A DNA stretch of 64,000 nucleotides from Elizabethkingia meningoseptica_A (GCF_045762675.1 NZ_JBJDLK010000008.1:62001-126000); one strand, 5' to 3'. Counted from the first letter of the stretch, positions 55,882 to 63,343 are shown. Notes: generated by a model not told the origin, from the letters alone. A program made the numbers and translations.

Positions 55882-56382
55882 TTAATTTTTAAAAATAACC
55901 TTTGGCATTCCTATTTCACCATACATCAGCGCTTTTACCAAAGGCTTCAGGCGGTCGGTTGCCAGCATATAAACTTCCGGAGGCATATCCGGTCTGGCTC
56001 TTACCACTACTTTATGATCGGCAAACGAAGATAGGTCGGCATCTGTCAGATTCTTTTTCCATAAGTCCACCTCAACTGAAGTTGTATCTTTAAAATCAAA
56101 ATAAGCAGCATTGTTATGAAGCTTTTCAGCAAGCACCATGTAAACCCAAGGCGGAATAATTGCATCAACTGAACAAATTATGGCTACTGCTTTCTCTTTA
56201 AAGGAAGTAAAATCGATTTGAGATACAGACGCTCTGAACTCTTTTTCTTTTACGATCATCTCCATGTAAAGATAATCTTTAATATCGAATTCTACGATTT
56301 CAATAGCAGGCTTGAAATCAATTAAATCGAAAGCGATGATTCCTGATGCTTCTACCTTATTTATAAAAATATCCCTGTTCAT
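55882..56382 (-). CDS. DUF2480 family protein
   Basis: A 166-residue soluble protein. VEASGIIAFDLIDFKPAIEIVEFDIKDYLYMEMIVKEKEFR and the C-terminal RARPDMPPEVYMLATDRLKPLVKALMYGE match DUF2480, a small family largely confined to Bacteroidetes. It is predicted cytoplasmic, with no known function. It lies on the same strand as, and downstream of, the superoxide dismutase gene. Confidence 0.85.
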   Translation of the reverse strand: MNRDIFINKVEASGIIAFDLIDFKPAIEIVEFDIKDYLYMEMIVKEKEFRASVSQIDFTSFKEKAVAIICSVDAIIPPWVYMVLAEKLHNNAAYFDFKDTTSVEVDLWKKNLTDADLSSFADHKVVVRARPDMPPEVYMLATDRLKPLVKALMYGEIGMPKVIFKN

Positions 56383-56437
56383 TATAATGTTTTACCGGTT
56401 TACTAAAATCACCAATGCAATGCTGCATTATTATGTA

Positions 56438-57061
56438 TTAGATTTCTGAAAGTGCTTCTTCATAATTTTTCTCTACTGCCGACCAGTCCAGAACTGACCA
56501 GAAAGCATCCAGATAGTCAGCTCTCTTATTCTGATATTTCAGGTAATAGGCATGCTCCCATACATCCACACCCAGAATAGGAAATCCTCTGCTGGTTAGC
56601 TGTGTATCCATTAACGGATTGTCCTGATTAGCTGTAGCCGTAATAGCTATTGATCCATTATATTTTACAAACAGCCATGCCCAGCCTGAACCAAACTGTC
56701 CTAAACCTGCTTTTTTTATTTCTTCTTTAAAATGATCAAGACTTCCGAAAGCAGCGTTAATTTCATTAGCCAGTTTTCCTGTAGGTGCTGTTTTAGGTGT
56801 TGGTGACAATATACTCCAGAACAGTGAATGGTTATAATGTCCGCCGCCGTTATTCCGTACTGCAGGACTGTATTTACTGATTTCTGGTAAAATTTCTTTC
56901 AATCCTTTTCCATCTGCATCACTACCTTCCAGAGCTTTGTTCAGATTATCGACATAAGCCTGGTGGTGACGTTGGTGGTGAATACTCATTGTATCTTTAT
57001 CAAAGTGAGGTTCCAGTGCATCATATGCGTATGCAAGCGCTGGTAACTGAAATGTACTCAT
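56438..57061 (-). CDS. sodA: Superoxide dismutase, Mn-type
   Basis: A 207-residue enzyme disproportionating superoxide. Metal ligands are visible: the first His in MSIHHQRHHQAYVDNL, the second in GGGHYNHSLFW, and D-x-W-E-H in GVDVWEHAYYLKY. GGH in the second motif and Q in ATANQDNPLM are Mn-type signatures; cambialistic use of Fe cannot be excluded. The ATG at 57061 is chosen over the upstream one at 57127 because the -7 element (57093-57100) and the operator-like palindrome lie inside the longer frame. It is divergent from the SufR-like regulator. Confidence 0.93.
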   Translation of the reverse strand: MSTFQLPALAYAYDALEPHFDKDTMSIHHQRHHQAYVDNLNKALEGSDADGKGLKEILPEISKYSPAVRNNGGGHYNHSLFWSILSPTPKTAPTGKLANEINAAFGSLDHFKEEIKKAGLGQFGSGWAWLFVKYNGSIAITATANQDNPLMDTQLTSRGFPILGVDVWEHAYYLKYQNKRADYLDAFWSVLDWSAVEKNYEEALSEI

Positions 57062-57092
57062 AACGAAAATGTTTATTGTTATTAATCTCCGA

Positions 57093-57100
57093 CAAAGGTA
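57093..57100 (-). promoter_or_regulatory. Promoter -7 element of the superoxide dismutase gene
   Basis: On the minus strand this reads TACCTTTG, an exact TAnnTTTG match. A TTG 20 bases upstream (within the palindrome at 57114-57141) serves as a plausible -33 element. Confidence 0.75.
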
Positions 57101-57113
57101 AAGGAAGAAAAAC

Positions 57114-57141
57114 AATAAAACAACCATTTAGTTGTTTTATT
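57114..57141. promoter_or_regulatory. Operator-like palindrome CAAC-N6-GTTG over the sod promoter
   Basis: AATAAAACAAC (57114-57124) and GTTGTTTTATT (57131-57141) are exact reverse complements around six bases. The core CAAC-N6-GTTG (57121-57134) matches the operator described for cyanobacterial SufR repressors. It overlaps the presumed -33 region of the sod promoter, so binding would repress. The candidate protein is the SufR-like regulator encoded next door. Confidence 0.65.
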
Positions 57142-57215
57142 AAATAAAATAGAATCATCTATACAATCTATCAAAAGCCTATATAACAGCCATACATACT
57201 ATATATAAAAAGTAT

Positions 57216-57223
57216 TACCTTTG
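57216..57223 (+). promoter_or_regulatory. Promoter -7 element of the SufR-like regulator gene
   Basis: TACCTTTG is an exact TAnnTTTG match. Transcription should begin near 57228, just before the second operator-like site. Confidence 0.7.
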
Positions 57224-57232
57224 TTATTACAA

Positions 57233-57252
57233 AATAAAACAACAAATAGTTG
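57233..57252. promoter_or_regulatory. Second operator-like site, just before the regulator's start codon
   Basis: AATAAAACAAC (57233-57243) is the same 11-mer as in the site at 57114, followed by five bases and GTTG (57249-57252). The gap is N5 rather than N6. It lies between the -7 element and the ATG at 57257, a position that fits autoregulation. Confidence 0.55.
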
Positions 57253-57256
57253 CTAA

Positions 57257-57880
57257 ATGAAAAAGAATCCGACAGATAAAATATTAATGTTTTTAAAGAT
57301 GAGGGGAGAGGCCACTTCACTTATTATTGCGGATGAATTGGCCATTACAAAAGAAGGGGCAAGGAAACATCTTTTAAGTCTTTCAGCAGAAGGACTTGTC
57401 AAGGCAACAGTAAAAAGTAGTGGCGTTGGCCGCCCTTCAACATTTTATTCTCTTACAGAAAATGGTATGGCCAGATTCCCGGATACTCATGCAGATGTTA
57501 CAGTACAGTTACTGAGATCAGTTAAAAATGTATTGGGCGAGAATGCACTTAATCTTTTGATCAGCGACAGAGAATCGCTTGTTTATGAAAGGTATGAAAA
57601 AGCGCTGACAGGAACTAAAACACTGGATCAGAAATTAAAAATACTCAGCCAGAAACGATCTGAAGAGGGCTATATGGCGGAATGGAAAAAAGACAATGAT
57701 ACTTATTTCCTTATTGAAAATCATTGTCCTATTTGTGCTGCTGCAACAGAATGTCAGGGTTTCTGTCGTTCTGAACTGAATAACTTTAAAGAATTACTGG
57801 GTCCTGAATATCGTATTGAAAGAACAGAATATATCATAGATAATGGTAAACGCTGTACTTATAAAATTGAAAAAGTATAA
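57257..57880 (+). CDS. SufR-like transcriptional regulator with Cys cluster
   Basis: A 207-residue regulator. Residues about 7-52 form a winged helix-turn-helix (TDKILMFLKMRGEATSLIIADELAITKEGARKHLLSL), and GRPSTFYSLTENG is the wing. The C-terminal half has cysteines at 157, 160, 166, 170 and 200 in HCPICAAATECQGFCRSEL and NGKRCTYKIEKV. This spacing (HCPI...C...FC...RCxY) is the Fe-S-binding pattern of the SufR-like COG2345 group, so a 4Fe-4S cluster is a reasonable inference. It is divergent from a Mn-type superoxide dismutase with two operator-like palindromes between. No suf genes are in the window. Confidence 0.8.
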   Translation: MKKNPTDKILMFLKMRGEATSLIIADELAITKEGARKHLLSLSAEGLVKATVKSSGVGRPSTFYSLTENGMARFPDTHADVTVQLLRSVKNVLGENALNLLISDRESLVYERYEKALTGTKTLDQKLKILSQKRSEEGYMAEWKKDNDTYFLIENHCPICAAATECQGFCRSELNNFKELLGPEYRIERTEYIIDNGKRCTYKIEKV

Positions 57881-58169
57881 CCACAATTTAAATCAAAAGC
57901 TTTTAAACACTTAAGTTTTACCTGATGCTGCATGATCATAGTCCCTAAAGTAGACCTAAGTTAGAAAATCAAAGATTTTCTTCACACTGACCTAATACAA
58001 AAAACGATCTCAATATATTCAGATGCCTTACTAATAACCGAACGGAATTATTGCCTGGGCAACTGACGAAACTCCGGGCAAAGAAGAGCTAAAAAAATCC
58101 CTTTCCCGTTGGTTTGTATACAATCCATAGTCTTATTCGTTTCTGGGCGAACTGTAGTGTTTCCTGTTT
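57881..58169. other. Gene-free stretch after the SufR-like gene
   Basis: About 290 bases containing the second copy of the 29-base repeat (57954-57982). A 29-codon stretch starting after two stops (about 58037-58127) reads NGIIAWATDETPGKEELKKS and lacks a start codon; it may be the remnant of an old gene, but I cannot assign it. Confidence 0.35.
57954..57982 (+). repeat. 29-base dispersed repeat, copy 2
   Basis: This sequence is identical to 36494-36522, in the same orientation. Its inner inverted repeat is GAAAATC-AAA-GATTTTC. Flanking sequences differ but both have CACTTAAG nearby. Confidence 0.85.
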
Positions 58170-58400
58170 TTATACAAGGGAAGTAAAAGACTGCATTTTT
58201 AACTTTCTCCAGTAATCCTGCGCTAATATAAAAAAACCTACCAGAAGTAGTATTTTGCTGATAACCGCTACAATACTTAGTATGATCATTTTATTGGGGA
58301 AGCTGATAAAATAAAAGACTAAAAGTATCAGCCAAAGTAATACAGCCGCGCCCAACATCCACAAAGCCGCTTTTCCGGTATTTCGTTTTTTCTTTATCAT
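58170..58400 (-). CDS. Small two-segment membrane protein
   Basis: A 76-residue protein with a basic N-terminus (MIKKKRNTGKA) and two hydrophobic segments, about residues 12-33 (LWMLGAAVLLWLILLVFYFI) and 37-60 (MIILSIVAVISKILLLVGFFILA). An exact -7 element lies 43 bases upstream, which supports it being expressed. No family is recognised; it could be a membrane-associated regulator or toxin-like small protein, but there is no evidence for either. Confidence 0.55.
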   Translation of the reverse strand: MIKKKRNTGKAALWMLGAAVLLWLILLVFYFISFPNKMIILSIVAVISKILLLVGFFILAQDYWRKLKMQSFTSLV

Positions 58401-58443
58401 AAGCTTATTATTATAATTTACATTCCGTGATTATATCTGAATA

Positions 58444-58451
58444 CAAATTTA
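58444..58451 (-). promoter_or_regulatory. Promoter -7 element of the small membrane gene
   Basis: On the minus strand this reads TAAATTTG, an exact TAnnTTTG match 43 bases before the start codon at 58400. Confidence 0.5.
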
Positions 58452-58660
58452 TGTCCTGAAAAAGGGGAGTACCTTGTATTTCTTGCTGAAGCGATAATAA
58501 TAAGTAATGAAACGTTTATTTAAGGACACTAAGCGTTTTTTAAAATATCCTGATTTTATATATATGCTTCAGTCAGATTTACCAACACTTCACCTGCCAA
58601 TATATACACTTCACTTAGATGACCGGAAAATAAAATGTCCCGGATGATTTACTTTGCAGA

Positions 58661-58788
58661 AGAAAACAGGAGATGCTTACAAAACAACATGATCTCATAT
58701 ATATATCATTTTTCATAATTCAGCTTGTTGTTAAAAACTGTGGAAATAGTTTTGAATGAGTAGTTTCAGTAAACTACTCATTTTTTTT
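58661..58788 (+). ncRNA. Candidate small RNA with strong terminator
   Basis: ATGAGTAGTTT (58756-58766) pairs perfectly with AAACTACTCAT (58771-58781) around CAGT and runs into TTTTTTTT, a strong plus-strand terminator. No real plus-strand gene precedes it. TTACTTTG at 58649-58656 is one base off the -7 consensus and would yield a transcript of about 125 bases. A nine-codon frame inside (MISYIYHFS) is probably not meaningful. The RNA is inferred. Confidence 0.4.
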
Positions 58789-58834
58789 ATGTTTATAGAA
58801 TAATCAGTTTAATGTTTATCTAATATGTGTTTGT

Positions 58835-58872
58835 AAGGCGGAGGTAAATTGTATTATAATCTTCCGCCTTTT
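58835..58872 (-). terminator. Hairpin ending the iron permease transcript
   Basis: AAGGCGGA (58835-58842) pairs with TCCGCCTT (58863-58870) around a 20-base loop. It lies 30 bases after the stop codon of the broken permease gene. No strong T-run on the minus strand. Confidence 0.5.
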
Positions 58873-58901
58873 AAATGATTTTATAACTTAAGTTACAAAG
58901 T

Positions 58902-59359
58902 CTATTTCTTAATTTCGTCCTGTGTATTATAGCTTTTTCTTTGATGATTTTTATGTGCTGCATCTATAGAATGGGATTTATGGAGATCGATTTCGTTTTT
59001 AGTCATTTTTGCAAGGGTAACGAAATATTCATGTAACTGATCGAGTTCCTTTTCTGTAAGGTCTTCAATATCCACCATACGATTACTGGCTTCTTTACTG
59101 GCGGCAATCAGTTCATTTAATTTAAGCTGAATGCTTTACTGTCTTTATTTTGAGATTTCTGAATCAGGAAAACCATCAAAAAAGTAATAATAGTAGTACC
59201 GGTATTAATGATCAGCTGCCATGTTTCTGAATAATTAAAAAACGGGCCGCTTATTAACCACACAATAACAATAGTAAGTGCAATAATAAAGGCAGAAGAA
59301 CTTCCTGTAAAAATGGTGGCTTTATTGGCAAATTTCTCAAAGAATGACCTGAATTTCAT
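58902..59359 (-). pseudogene. Low-affinity iron permease family gene with a frameshift
   Basis: From the ATG at 59359 the frame encodes 80 residues with two membrane segments (SSSAFIIALTIVIVWLISGPFF, WQLIINTGTTIITFLMVFLIQKSQ), then hits TAA at 59117 right after KDSKAFSLN. Reading the other frame from about 59137 restores a natural continuation (QLKLNELIAASKEASNRMVD...EDLTEKELDQLHEYFVTLAKMTK) to a TAG at 58902. One base is missing near 59136-59141: adding it gives an intact protein of about 152 residues with the acidic-helical C-terminus typical of the family. This is either a real mutation or a sequence error. Confidence 0.8.
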
Positions 59360-59423
59360 AAGTAAAAAGATTAATAATTATGTTTATATAAAAATAATTA
59401 TTATTTCAATCTAATGATTCATT

Positions 59424-59466
59424 TTGACTGGTCCTAAAATAGGTTAACTATTTTAGGACCAGTCAA
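59424..59466. repeat. Perfect 19-bp inverted repeat between the permease and OYE genes
   Basis: TTGACTGGTCCTAAAATAG (59424-59442) is exactly mirrored by 59448-59466 around GTTAA. It follows the Old Yellow Enzyme stop codon and could terminate it, but there is no T-run on either side. The length and perfection also resemble paired ends of a small mobile element or a solo insertion relic. Confidence 0.75.
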
Positions 59467-59481
59467 GTTATTTATGATGGT

Positions 59482-60543
59482 TTAGTATAACACACCCAGG
59501 CTTTCTGCTGAAAAATCCGATAACTCTTCTGTTTTTCCGGATTTTATTTTCTGAACCCACTGGTAATCGCTTAGCAAAGCACGTCCTACGGCAACAAGAT
59601 CAAAATCCTGTCTGTCCAGCCTGCGCAATAGTTCAGAAAGATCTGTTCTTTCGGAACCTTCCCCTGAGAATGCTGAAAGAAAATCACCTTTAAGACCTAC
59701 TGAACCTACTGTAATGGTTGGCTGCCCTGTAATTTTTTTTGCCCATCCGGCGAAATTAAGATCTGAGCCTTCAAACTCCGGTTCCCAGAAACGGCGTTGT
59801 GAACAATGAAAGATATCCACTCCTGCTTCTTTCATCGGAATAAGCCATTCCTCCATTTCTTCCGGTGTTGTTGCCAGTCTGCTTTTATAGTCCTGCTGCT
59901 TCCATTGGGAAAGACGGATAATAATTGTAAAATCATCGCCTACGGCAGCTCTTATGGCTTTAATAACCTCCACTGCAAAACGGCTTCTTTCTTTTAATGT
60001 TTTCCCGCCATATTCATCTGTTCTGGTATTGGTTACTTCCCAAAAGAACTGATCGATAAGGTAACCGTGTGCACCGTGTATTTCCAGACAGTCGAATCCC
60101 AGATCTTTTGCCGCTTTTGCTGAAGATGCAAATTGTTTTATGGTATCTTCAATGTCAGCCAGAGTCATTGTCGATGCCTTTTCCATAGGATTTTCCGGGT
60201 ATTTTTCGGACATTCTGGTATCACCAACATGCCATATTTGCGGTCCCATTTTTCCACCGTTTGCATGTACACCGTCTATTACATTTTTCCAGCCCTGTAA
60301 CGCTTCATTTCCATAAAAATCCGGGATATTCTGCAGATTTTTAGAAGAGGGTCTGTTAATTACGGTTCCTTCCGATAGAATTAATCCTACTTCCGAAGCA
60401 GCTCTTCTTGCATAATAATCTGCCATTTGCTGTGTCGGAACTCCGTCTGCCGATTGTGCTCTGGTCATAGGAGCCATTACTATTCTGTTTTTTAACTGAA
60501 GATTTTTGTAACTAAAAGGACTAAATAACGCGTCTGTATTCAT
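59482..60543 (-). CDS. Old Yellow Enzyme family oxidoreductase (NADH:flavin)
   Basis: A 353-residue FMN-dependent ene-reductase with a TIM barrel. KNRIVMAPMTRAQSADGVPTQQMADYYARRA at the N-terminus, GPQIWHVGD near residue 100, FDCLEIHGAHGYLIDQFFWEVTNTRTDEYGG near 150-180, and LVAVGRALLSDYQWVQKI near the C-terminus are typical. It reduces alpha,beta-unsaturated electrophiles such as quinones, enals and nitro esters. It is divergent from a HxlR regulator, its likely controller. Confidence 0.92.
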   Translation of the reverse strand: MNTDALFSPFSYKNLQLKNRIVMAPMTRAQSADGVPTQQMADYYARRAASEVGLILSEGTVINRPSSKNLQNIPDFYGNEALQGWKNVIDGVHANGGKMGPQIWHVGDTRMSEKYPENPMEKASTMTLADIEDTIKQFASSAKAAKDLGFDCLEIHGAHGYLIDQFFWEVTNTRTDEYGGKTLKERSRFAVEVIKAIRAAVGDDFTIIIRLSQWKQQDYKSRLATTPEEMEEWLIPMKEAGVDIFHCSQRRFWEPEFEGSDLNFAGWAKKITGQPTITVGSVGLKGDFLSAFSGEGSERTDLSELLRRLDRQDFDLVAVGRALLSDYQWVQKIKSGKTEELSDFSAESLGVLY

Positions 60544-60589
60544 TTTTTATTGTTTTTAAATTTTACAATTCTGCTAATTGTTACACAAA

Positions 60590-60664
60590 GTAACTAATAA
60601 TAGTTTTATTTTGTACCCTTTGACTGAAAAAAGTAGTAACTTTGCAGTAACTAACAATAGTAAC
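60590..60664. promoter_or_regulatory. Divergent OYE/HxlR control region with five GTTAC/GTAAC elements
   Basis: GTTAC 60590-60594 and GTAAC at 60600, 60636, 60647 and 60660 all lie in 75 bases. The first two form a GTTAC-N5-GTAAC palindrome overlapping the minus-strand -7 candidate TTACTTTG (60596-60603). Others surround the plus-strand -7 element. This is a plausible HxlR operator array. Confidence 0.6.
60637..60644 (+). promoter_or_regulatory. Promoter -7 element of the HxlR gene
   Basis: TAACTTTG is an exact TAnnTTTG match 32 bases before the chosen start codon. It excludes the longer frame that opens at 60578. Confidence 0.65.
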
Positions 60665-60676
60665 CCACAGGTAAGT

Positions 60677-61033
60677 ATGAAACAGCATAATATTAATTCC
60701 GGAAATTGTCCTCTTCTGAACGCAATGTCGGCTTTAGGAAACAAATGGAAGCCTATCATTATTCTGGTTATTAATACCAGAACATTACGTTTTGGACAGA
60801 TTGTAACACGTATACATGTTATTTCCCGGAAGGTTCTTACCGATCAGTTAAGGGAACTGGAAGAGAAGGGACTGATTCTGCGGGAAGAATTTAAAGAACT
60901 TCCGCCAAGGGTTGAGTATTCTCTTACGGAAAAAGGACTGGCACTGCTTCCTATCCTGAATATGCTTGAAGACTGGGAAAGACAATATGAAATAAAGAAA
61001 GTTCTCTCCGAAGAAGAGCCATTATCATTGTAA
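60677..61033 (+). CDS. HxlR-family transcriptional regulator
   Basis: A 118-residue winged-helix regulator. The ATG at 60677 gives the family's usual N-terminus MKQHNINSGNCPLLNAMSALGNKWKP, with conserved C11. The helix-turn-helix is LRFGQIVTRIHVISRKVLTDQLRELEEKGLI, followed by the wing VEYSLTEKGLALLPIL. In YodB/CatR/HypR-type members the corresponding cysteine senses quinones or disulfide stress. Divergence from an electrophile-reducing Old Yellow Enzyme fits such a sensor. Confidence 0.9.
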   Translation: MKQHNINSGNCPLLNAMSALGNKWKPIIILVINTRTLRFGQIVTRIHVISRKVLTDQLRELEEKGLILREEFKELPPRVEYSLTEKGLALLPILNMLEDWERQYEIKKVLSEEEPLSL

Positions 61034-61089
61034 TGTAGTCTATCATTAATGGACTGTATTAACACATATTCAGACACAAAACGAAGATT

Positions 61090-61887
61090 TTAAATTCCTT
61101 TATCTGTCTTTCTGAGATCGGTAGGGCGGGACCGGGTAAATTCATGGAAGGTATCGCTAAACGAACTTATACTGCTATAACCGACTTCATCCGCGATTTC
61201 GTTAATTGATTTATGGGTTTTCAAAATCAGTTCAATTGCTTTAACCATTCTCAGCGTTTTCAGATATTGGAGAAAAGAAATATCCAGGGTAGACCTGAAC
61301 AATCGGGATAAAGAGCGTTCACTCATGCCAAAACGCTCACTTATACTAATTAAGCTGTGTTTATCTCCGATATTCTCATCGATATACAGCAGTATTTTCT
61401 TCATCTGGCGGTCATCTGTCATCGGAAGAATAATAGGCAGGGCATTGTTGCTGATTTTGGGAAGTATATTTTTCAGAGAGATTAAAAACTCAAAATTATG
61501 ATCATTTGTTTTCACATGTTTTTCATCCCATATCTCGGTGTATTTAATCATTTGAATGAGTAATTCTGATGCCGGATAGATTCCGAGTTGGGTGTAAAAG
61601 GGATTGGTTTCATCATCATGCGCATAAAAATAGAGTGAGCGCAGAACTGTTGCATAATGTCCTATTCGTAAGAAGTGTTCCATTCCCTGAGGAATCCAGA
61701 AGAAATGTTTTGCCGGAACCACATAAGTACGGTTCTCTATGGTAATATAAGCGATACCGCCTTCCACATAACTTAACTGTCCTTTTGTATGCTGATGAAA
61801 GGGGATAAGCTTTTCCGATTTCTCATGCATTACAAAAACACTTTCAGGGTGCTTGTCAATATCCGGCAAAGCTGCAATTAAGCCCAT
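61090..61887 (-). CDS. AraC-family transcriptional regulator
   Basis: A 265-residue regulator with an N-terminal cupin-like sensing domain (EKLIPFHQHTKGQLSYVEGGIAYITIENRTYVVPAKHFFWIPQGMEH, residues about 25-75) and a C-terminal double helix-turn-helix (ISISERFGMSERSLSRLFRSTLDISFLQYLKTLRMVKAIELI...SINEIADEVGYSSISSFSDTFHEFTRSRPTDLRK). It is divergent from the TolC/HlyD exporter genes and likely controls them. It has its own exact -7 element. Confidence 0.93.
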   Translation of the reverse strand: MGLIAALPDIDKHPESVFVMHEKSEKLIPFHQHTKGQLSYVEGGIAYITIENRTYVVPAKHFFWIPQGMEHFLRIGHYATVLRSLYFYAHDDETNPFYTQLGIYPASELLIQMIKYTEIWDEKHVKTNDHNFEFLISLKNILPKISNNALPIILPMTDDRQMKKILLYIDENIGDKHSLISISERFGMSERSLSRLFRSTLDISFLQYLKTLRMVKAIELILKTHKSINEIADEVGYSSISSFSDTFHEFTRSRPTDLRKTDKGI

Positions 61888-61913
61888 AACTACTGAGGTA
61901 AATTTAAAGAATG

Positions 61914-61921
61914 CAAAGATA
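61914..61921 (-). promoter_or_regulatory. Promoter -7 element of the AraC-type gene
   Basis: On the minus strand this reads TATCTTTG, an exact TAnnTTTG match 26 bases before the start codon. Confidence 0.65.
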
Positions 61922-61987
61922 AATCATTCTGGCCGGAATCATGTAAAATTTGACTATTTTAGATAAAAATAATTTTCTGAGAGAAAA

Positions 61988-61995
61988 TAGCTTTG
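61988..61995 (+). promoter_or_regulatory. Promoter -7 element of the TolC-type exporter operon
   Basis: TAGCTTTG is an exact TAnnTTTG match 25 bases before the start codon at 62021. The AraC and exporter promoters lie about 70 bases apart, allowing control from one site. Confidence 0.65.
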
Positions 61996-62020
61996 CATTC
62001 TGATAATTCTTAAACGCTCA

Positions 62021-63343
62021 ATGAAAATTAATCTTACTCTGGCCTTTATGCTGGGGACCTTTTTTCCGGCATTCGCCCAGACTCAAGTTCTTAAAAACGA
62101 TACCCTTTATCTTTCCCTGAAACAGGCGTGGCAGAAAGCAGAAGAAAACAGCCGCCATATTCAGATGAACCGCATGGAAACTGATATTTCAACCCTCCGA
62201 GTAAAGGATGCCAAACTGGAACGGCTTCCTGAAGTTCAGTTAAAAGGCTCGGTGGAAAAGGCTTCTAATATTCCGGTTTACGAAAACGGAATTTTTTCCA
62301 AACCTTCACAGCATGAAGTGATTCATACACTTTACAAAGTCGGTGCAGATTTCTACCTCAATATTTATAACGGAAATAAACTTAACCTTAAAATCAAACA
62401 GGAAGAAGTTCTTCAAAAAATCAAACAGATCCAAAAGGATCAGAGTATTTCAGATATTCATTATAAAACGGCATCGCTGTATCTGGATCTTCAGAAAAGC
62501 CTGATCTTCAGAAAACTGATTAAAGAAGATATTGCGGATCAGATGCTTCAGCTAAAAGAAATTAAAGCGCTTTACAAAAACGGTGTTGTATTGAAAAGTG
62601 ATGTTCTCCGTGTTGAGCTTGATTTGTCCAAAAGGGAAATGACTTTAATAACCATTGAGAATGATATTCTTATCGCCATGCAGAAACTCAATATCATTCT
62701 GGGCATTCCCGATGAAAACACGGTCATACCTGAAGAACTGAATACCGAAGAATACAAGAATTTATCCTATGACGATTGTTTAAGACTTGCCCTGGAGCAT
62801 TCTTTCGATTATCATCTTTCCGAACAGCAAACAGAACTTAGCAGGCTGCATCTTAAAGATGTTCAGGCCAATGTAAGACCGAAATTAGGAATGTACGGGG
62901 AATTCTACTATGCGAATCCGCAAATATTTCTGTATCCATATAATCCCAACTGGTATTCACTGGGCATTGTAGGATTAAGAGCTTCTTTTTCTCTTTCATC
63001 TCTTTATCATAATACCCAAAAAGTAAAAGCTGCAAAGCTGGAGTTTGAAAAAGAAGAAATACAGCATAAAAATACCGAAGATGAAGTCCGCCAAAGGGTT
63101 AAAGAAGCTTATTTAAGATACATGGAAGCTCTTGAACAAATAAAGCTGGCAGAAATAAATGTTTCTCAGGCAAAAGAAAATGCCCGCATTATCAAAAATA
63201 CATATTTCAATCAGGCGTCTCTTGTTACAGATCTTCTGGATGCAGACATTCAACTGCTCCAGACCCGCTTTGAACTCGAAAGTTCAAAGATCATTGCTCA
63301 GAACAAATACTACTTATTACAAAACGTTACAGGCACCTTATAA
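62021..63343 (+). CDS. TolC-family outer-membrane efflux protein
   Basis: A 440-residue protein with a cleavable signal peptide (MKINLTLAFMLGTFFPAFAQ) and, unlike the factor at 53790, no lipoprotein cysteine. The two halves of TolC-type helical repeats are visible (LSLKQAWQKAEENSRHIQMNRMETDIS; QMLQLKEIKALYKNGVVLKSDVLRVELDL; YDDCLRLALEHSFDYHLSEQQTEL). It is followed 4 bases later by a HlyD/EmrA-type adaptor, forming an exporter operon separate from the RND one. Confidence 0.92.
   Translation: MKINLTLAFMLGTFFPAFAQTQVLKNDTLYLSLKQAWQKAEENSRHIQMNRMETDISTLRVKDAKLERLPEVQLKGSVEKASNIPVYENGIFSKPSQHEVIHTLYKVGADFYLNIYNGNKLNLKIKQEEVLQKIKQIQKDQSISDIHYKTASLYLDLQKSLIFRKLIKEDIADQMLQLKEIKALYKNGVVLKSDVLRVELDLSKREMTLITIENDILIAMQKLNIILGIPDENTVIPEELNTEEYKNLSYDDCLRLALEHSFDYHLSEQQTELSRLHLKDVQANVRPKLGMYGEFYYANPQIFLYPYNPNWYSLGIVGLRASFSLSSLYHNTQKVKAAKLEFEKEEIQHKNTEDEVRQRVKEAYLRYMEALEQIKLAEINVSQAKENARIIKNTYFNQASLVTDLLDADIQLLQTRFELESSKIIAQNKYYLLQNVTGTL

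Larger units (their letters stand above)
58401..58901. other. 500-base region with two hairpins and no confirmed gene
   Basis: The region holds the minus-strand -7 element of the small membrane gene (58444-58451), a 46-codon open frame (58507-58647: MKRLFKDTKRFLKYPDF...) without a convincing ribosome site, a candidate small RNA (58661-58788) and a terminator serving the broken iron permease gene (58835-58872). Confidence 0.4.

Noticed and set aside
58037..58127. Coding-like stretch NGIIAWATDETPGKEELKKS...
   Set aside because: No start codon, preceded by two stops, only about 29 codons. At most a gene remnant, so not listed as a gene.
58507..58647. 46-residue open frame (MKRLFKDTKRFLKYPDF...)
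   Set aside because: No convincing upstream signals and no recognisable family. Kept only as a note in the region entry.
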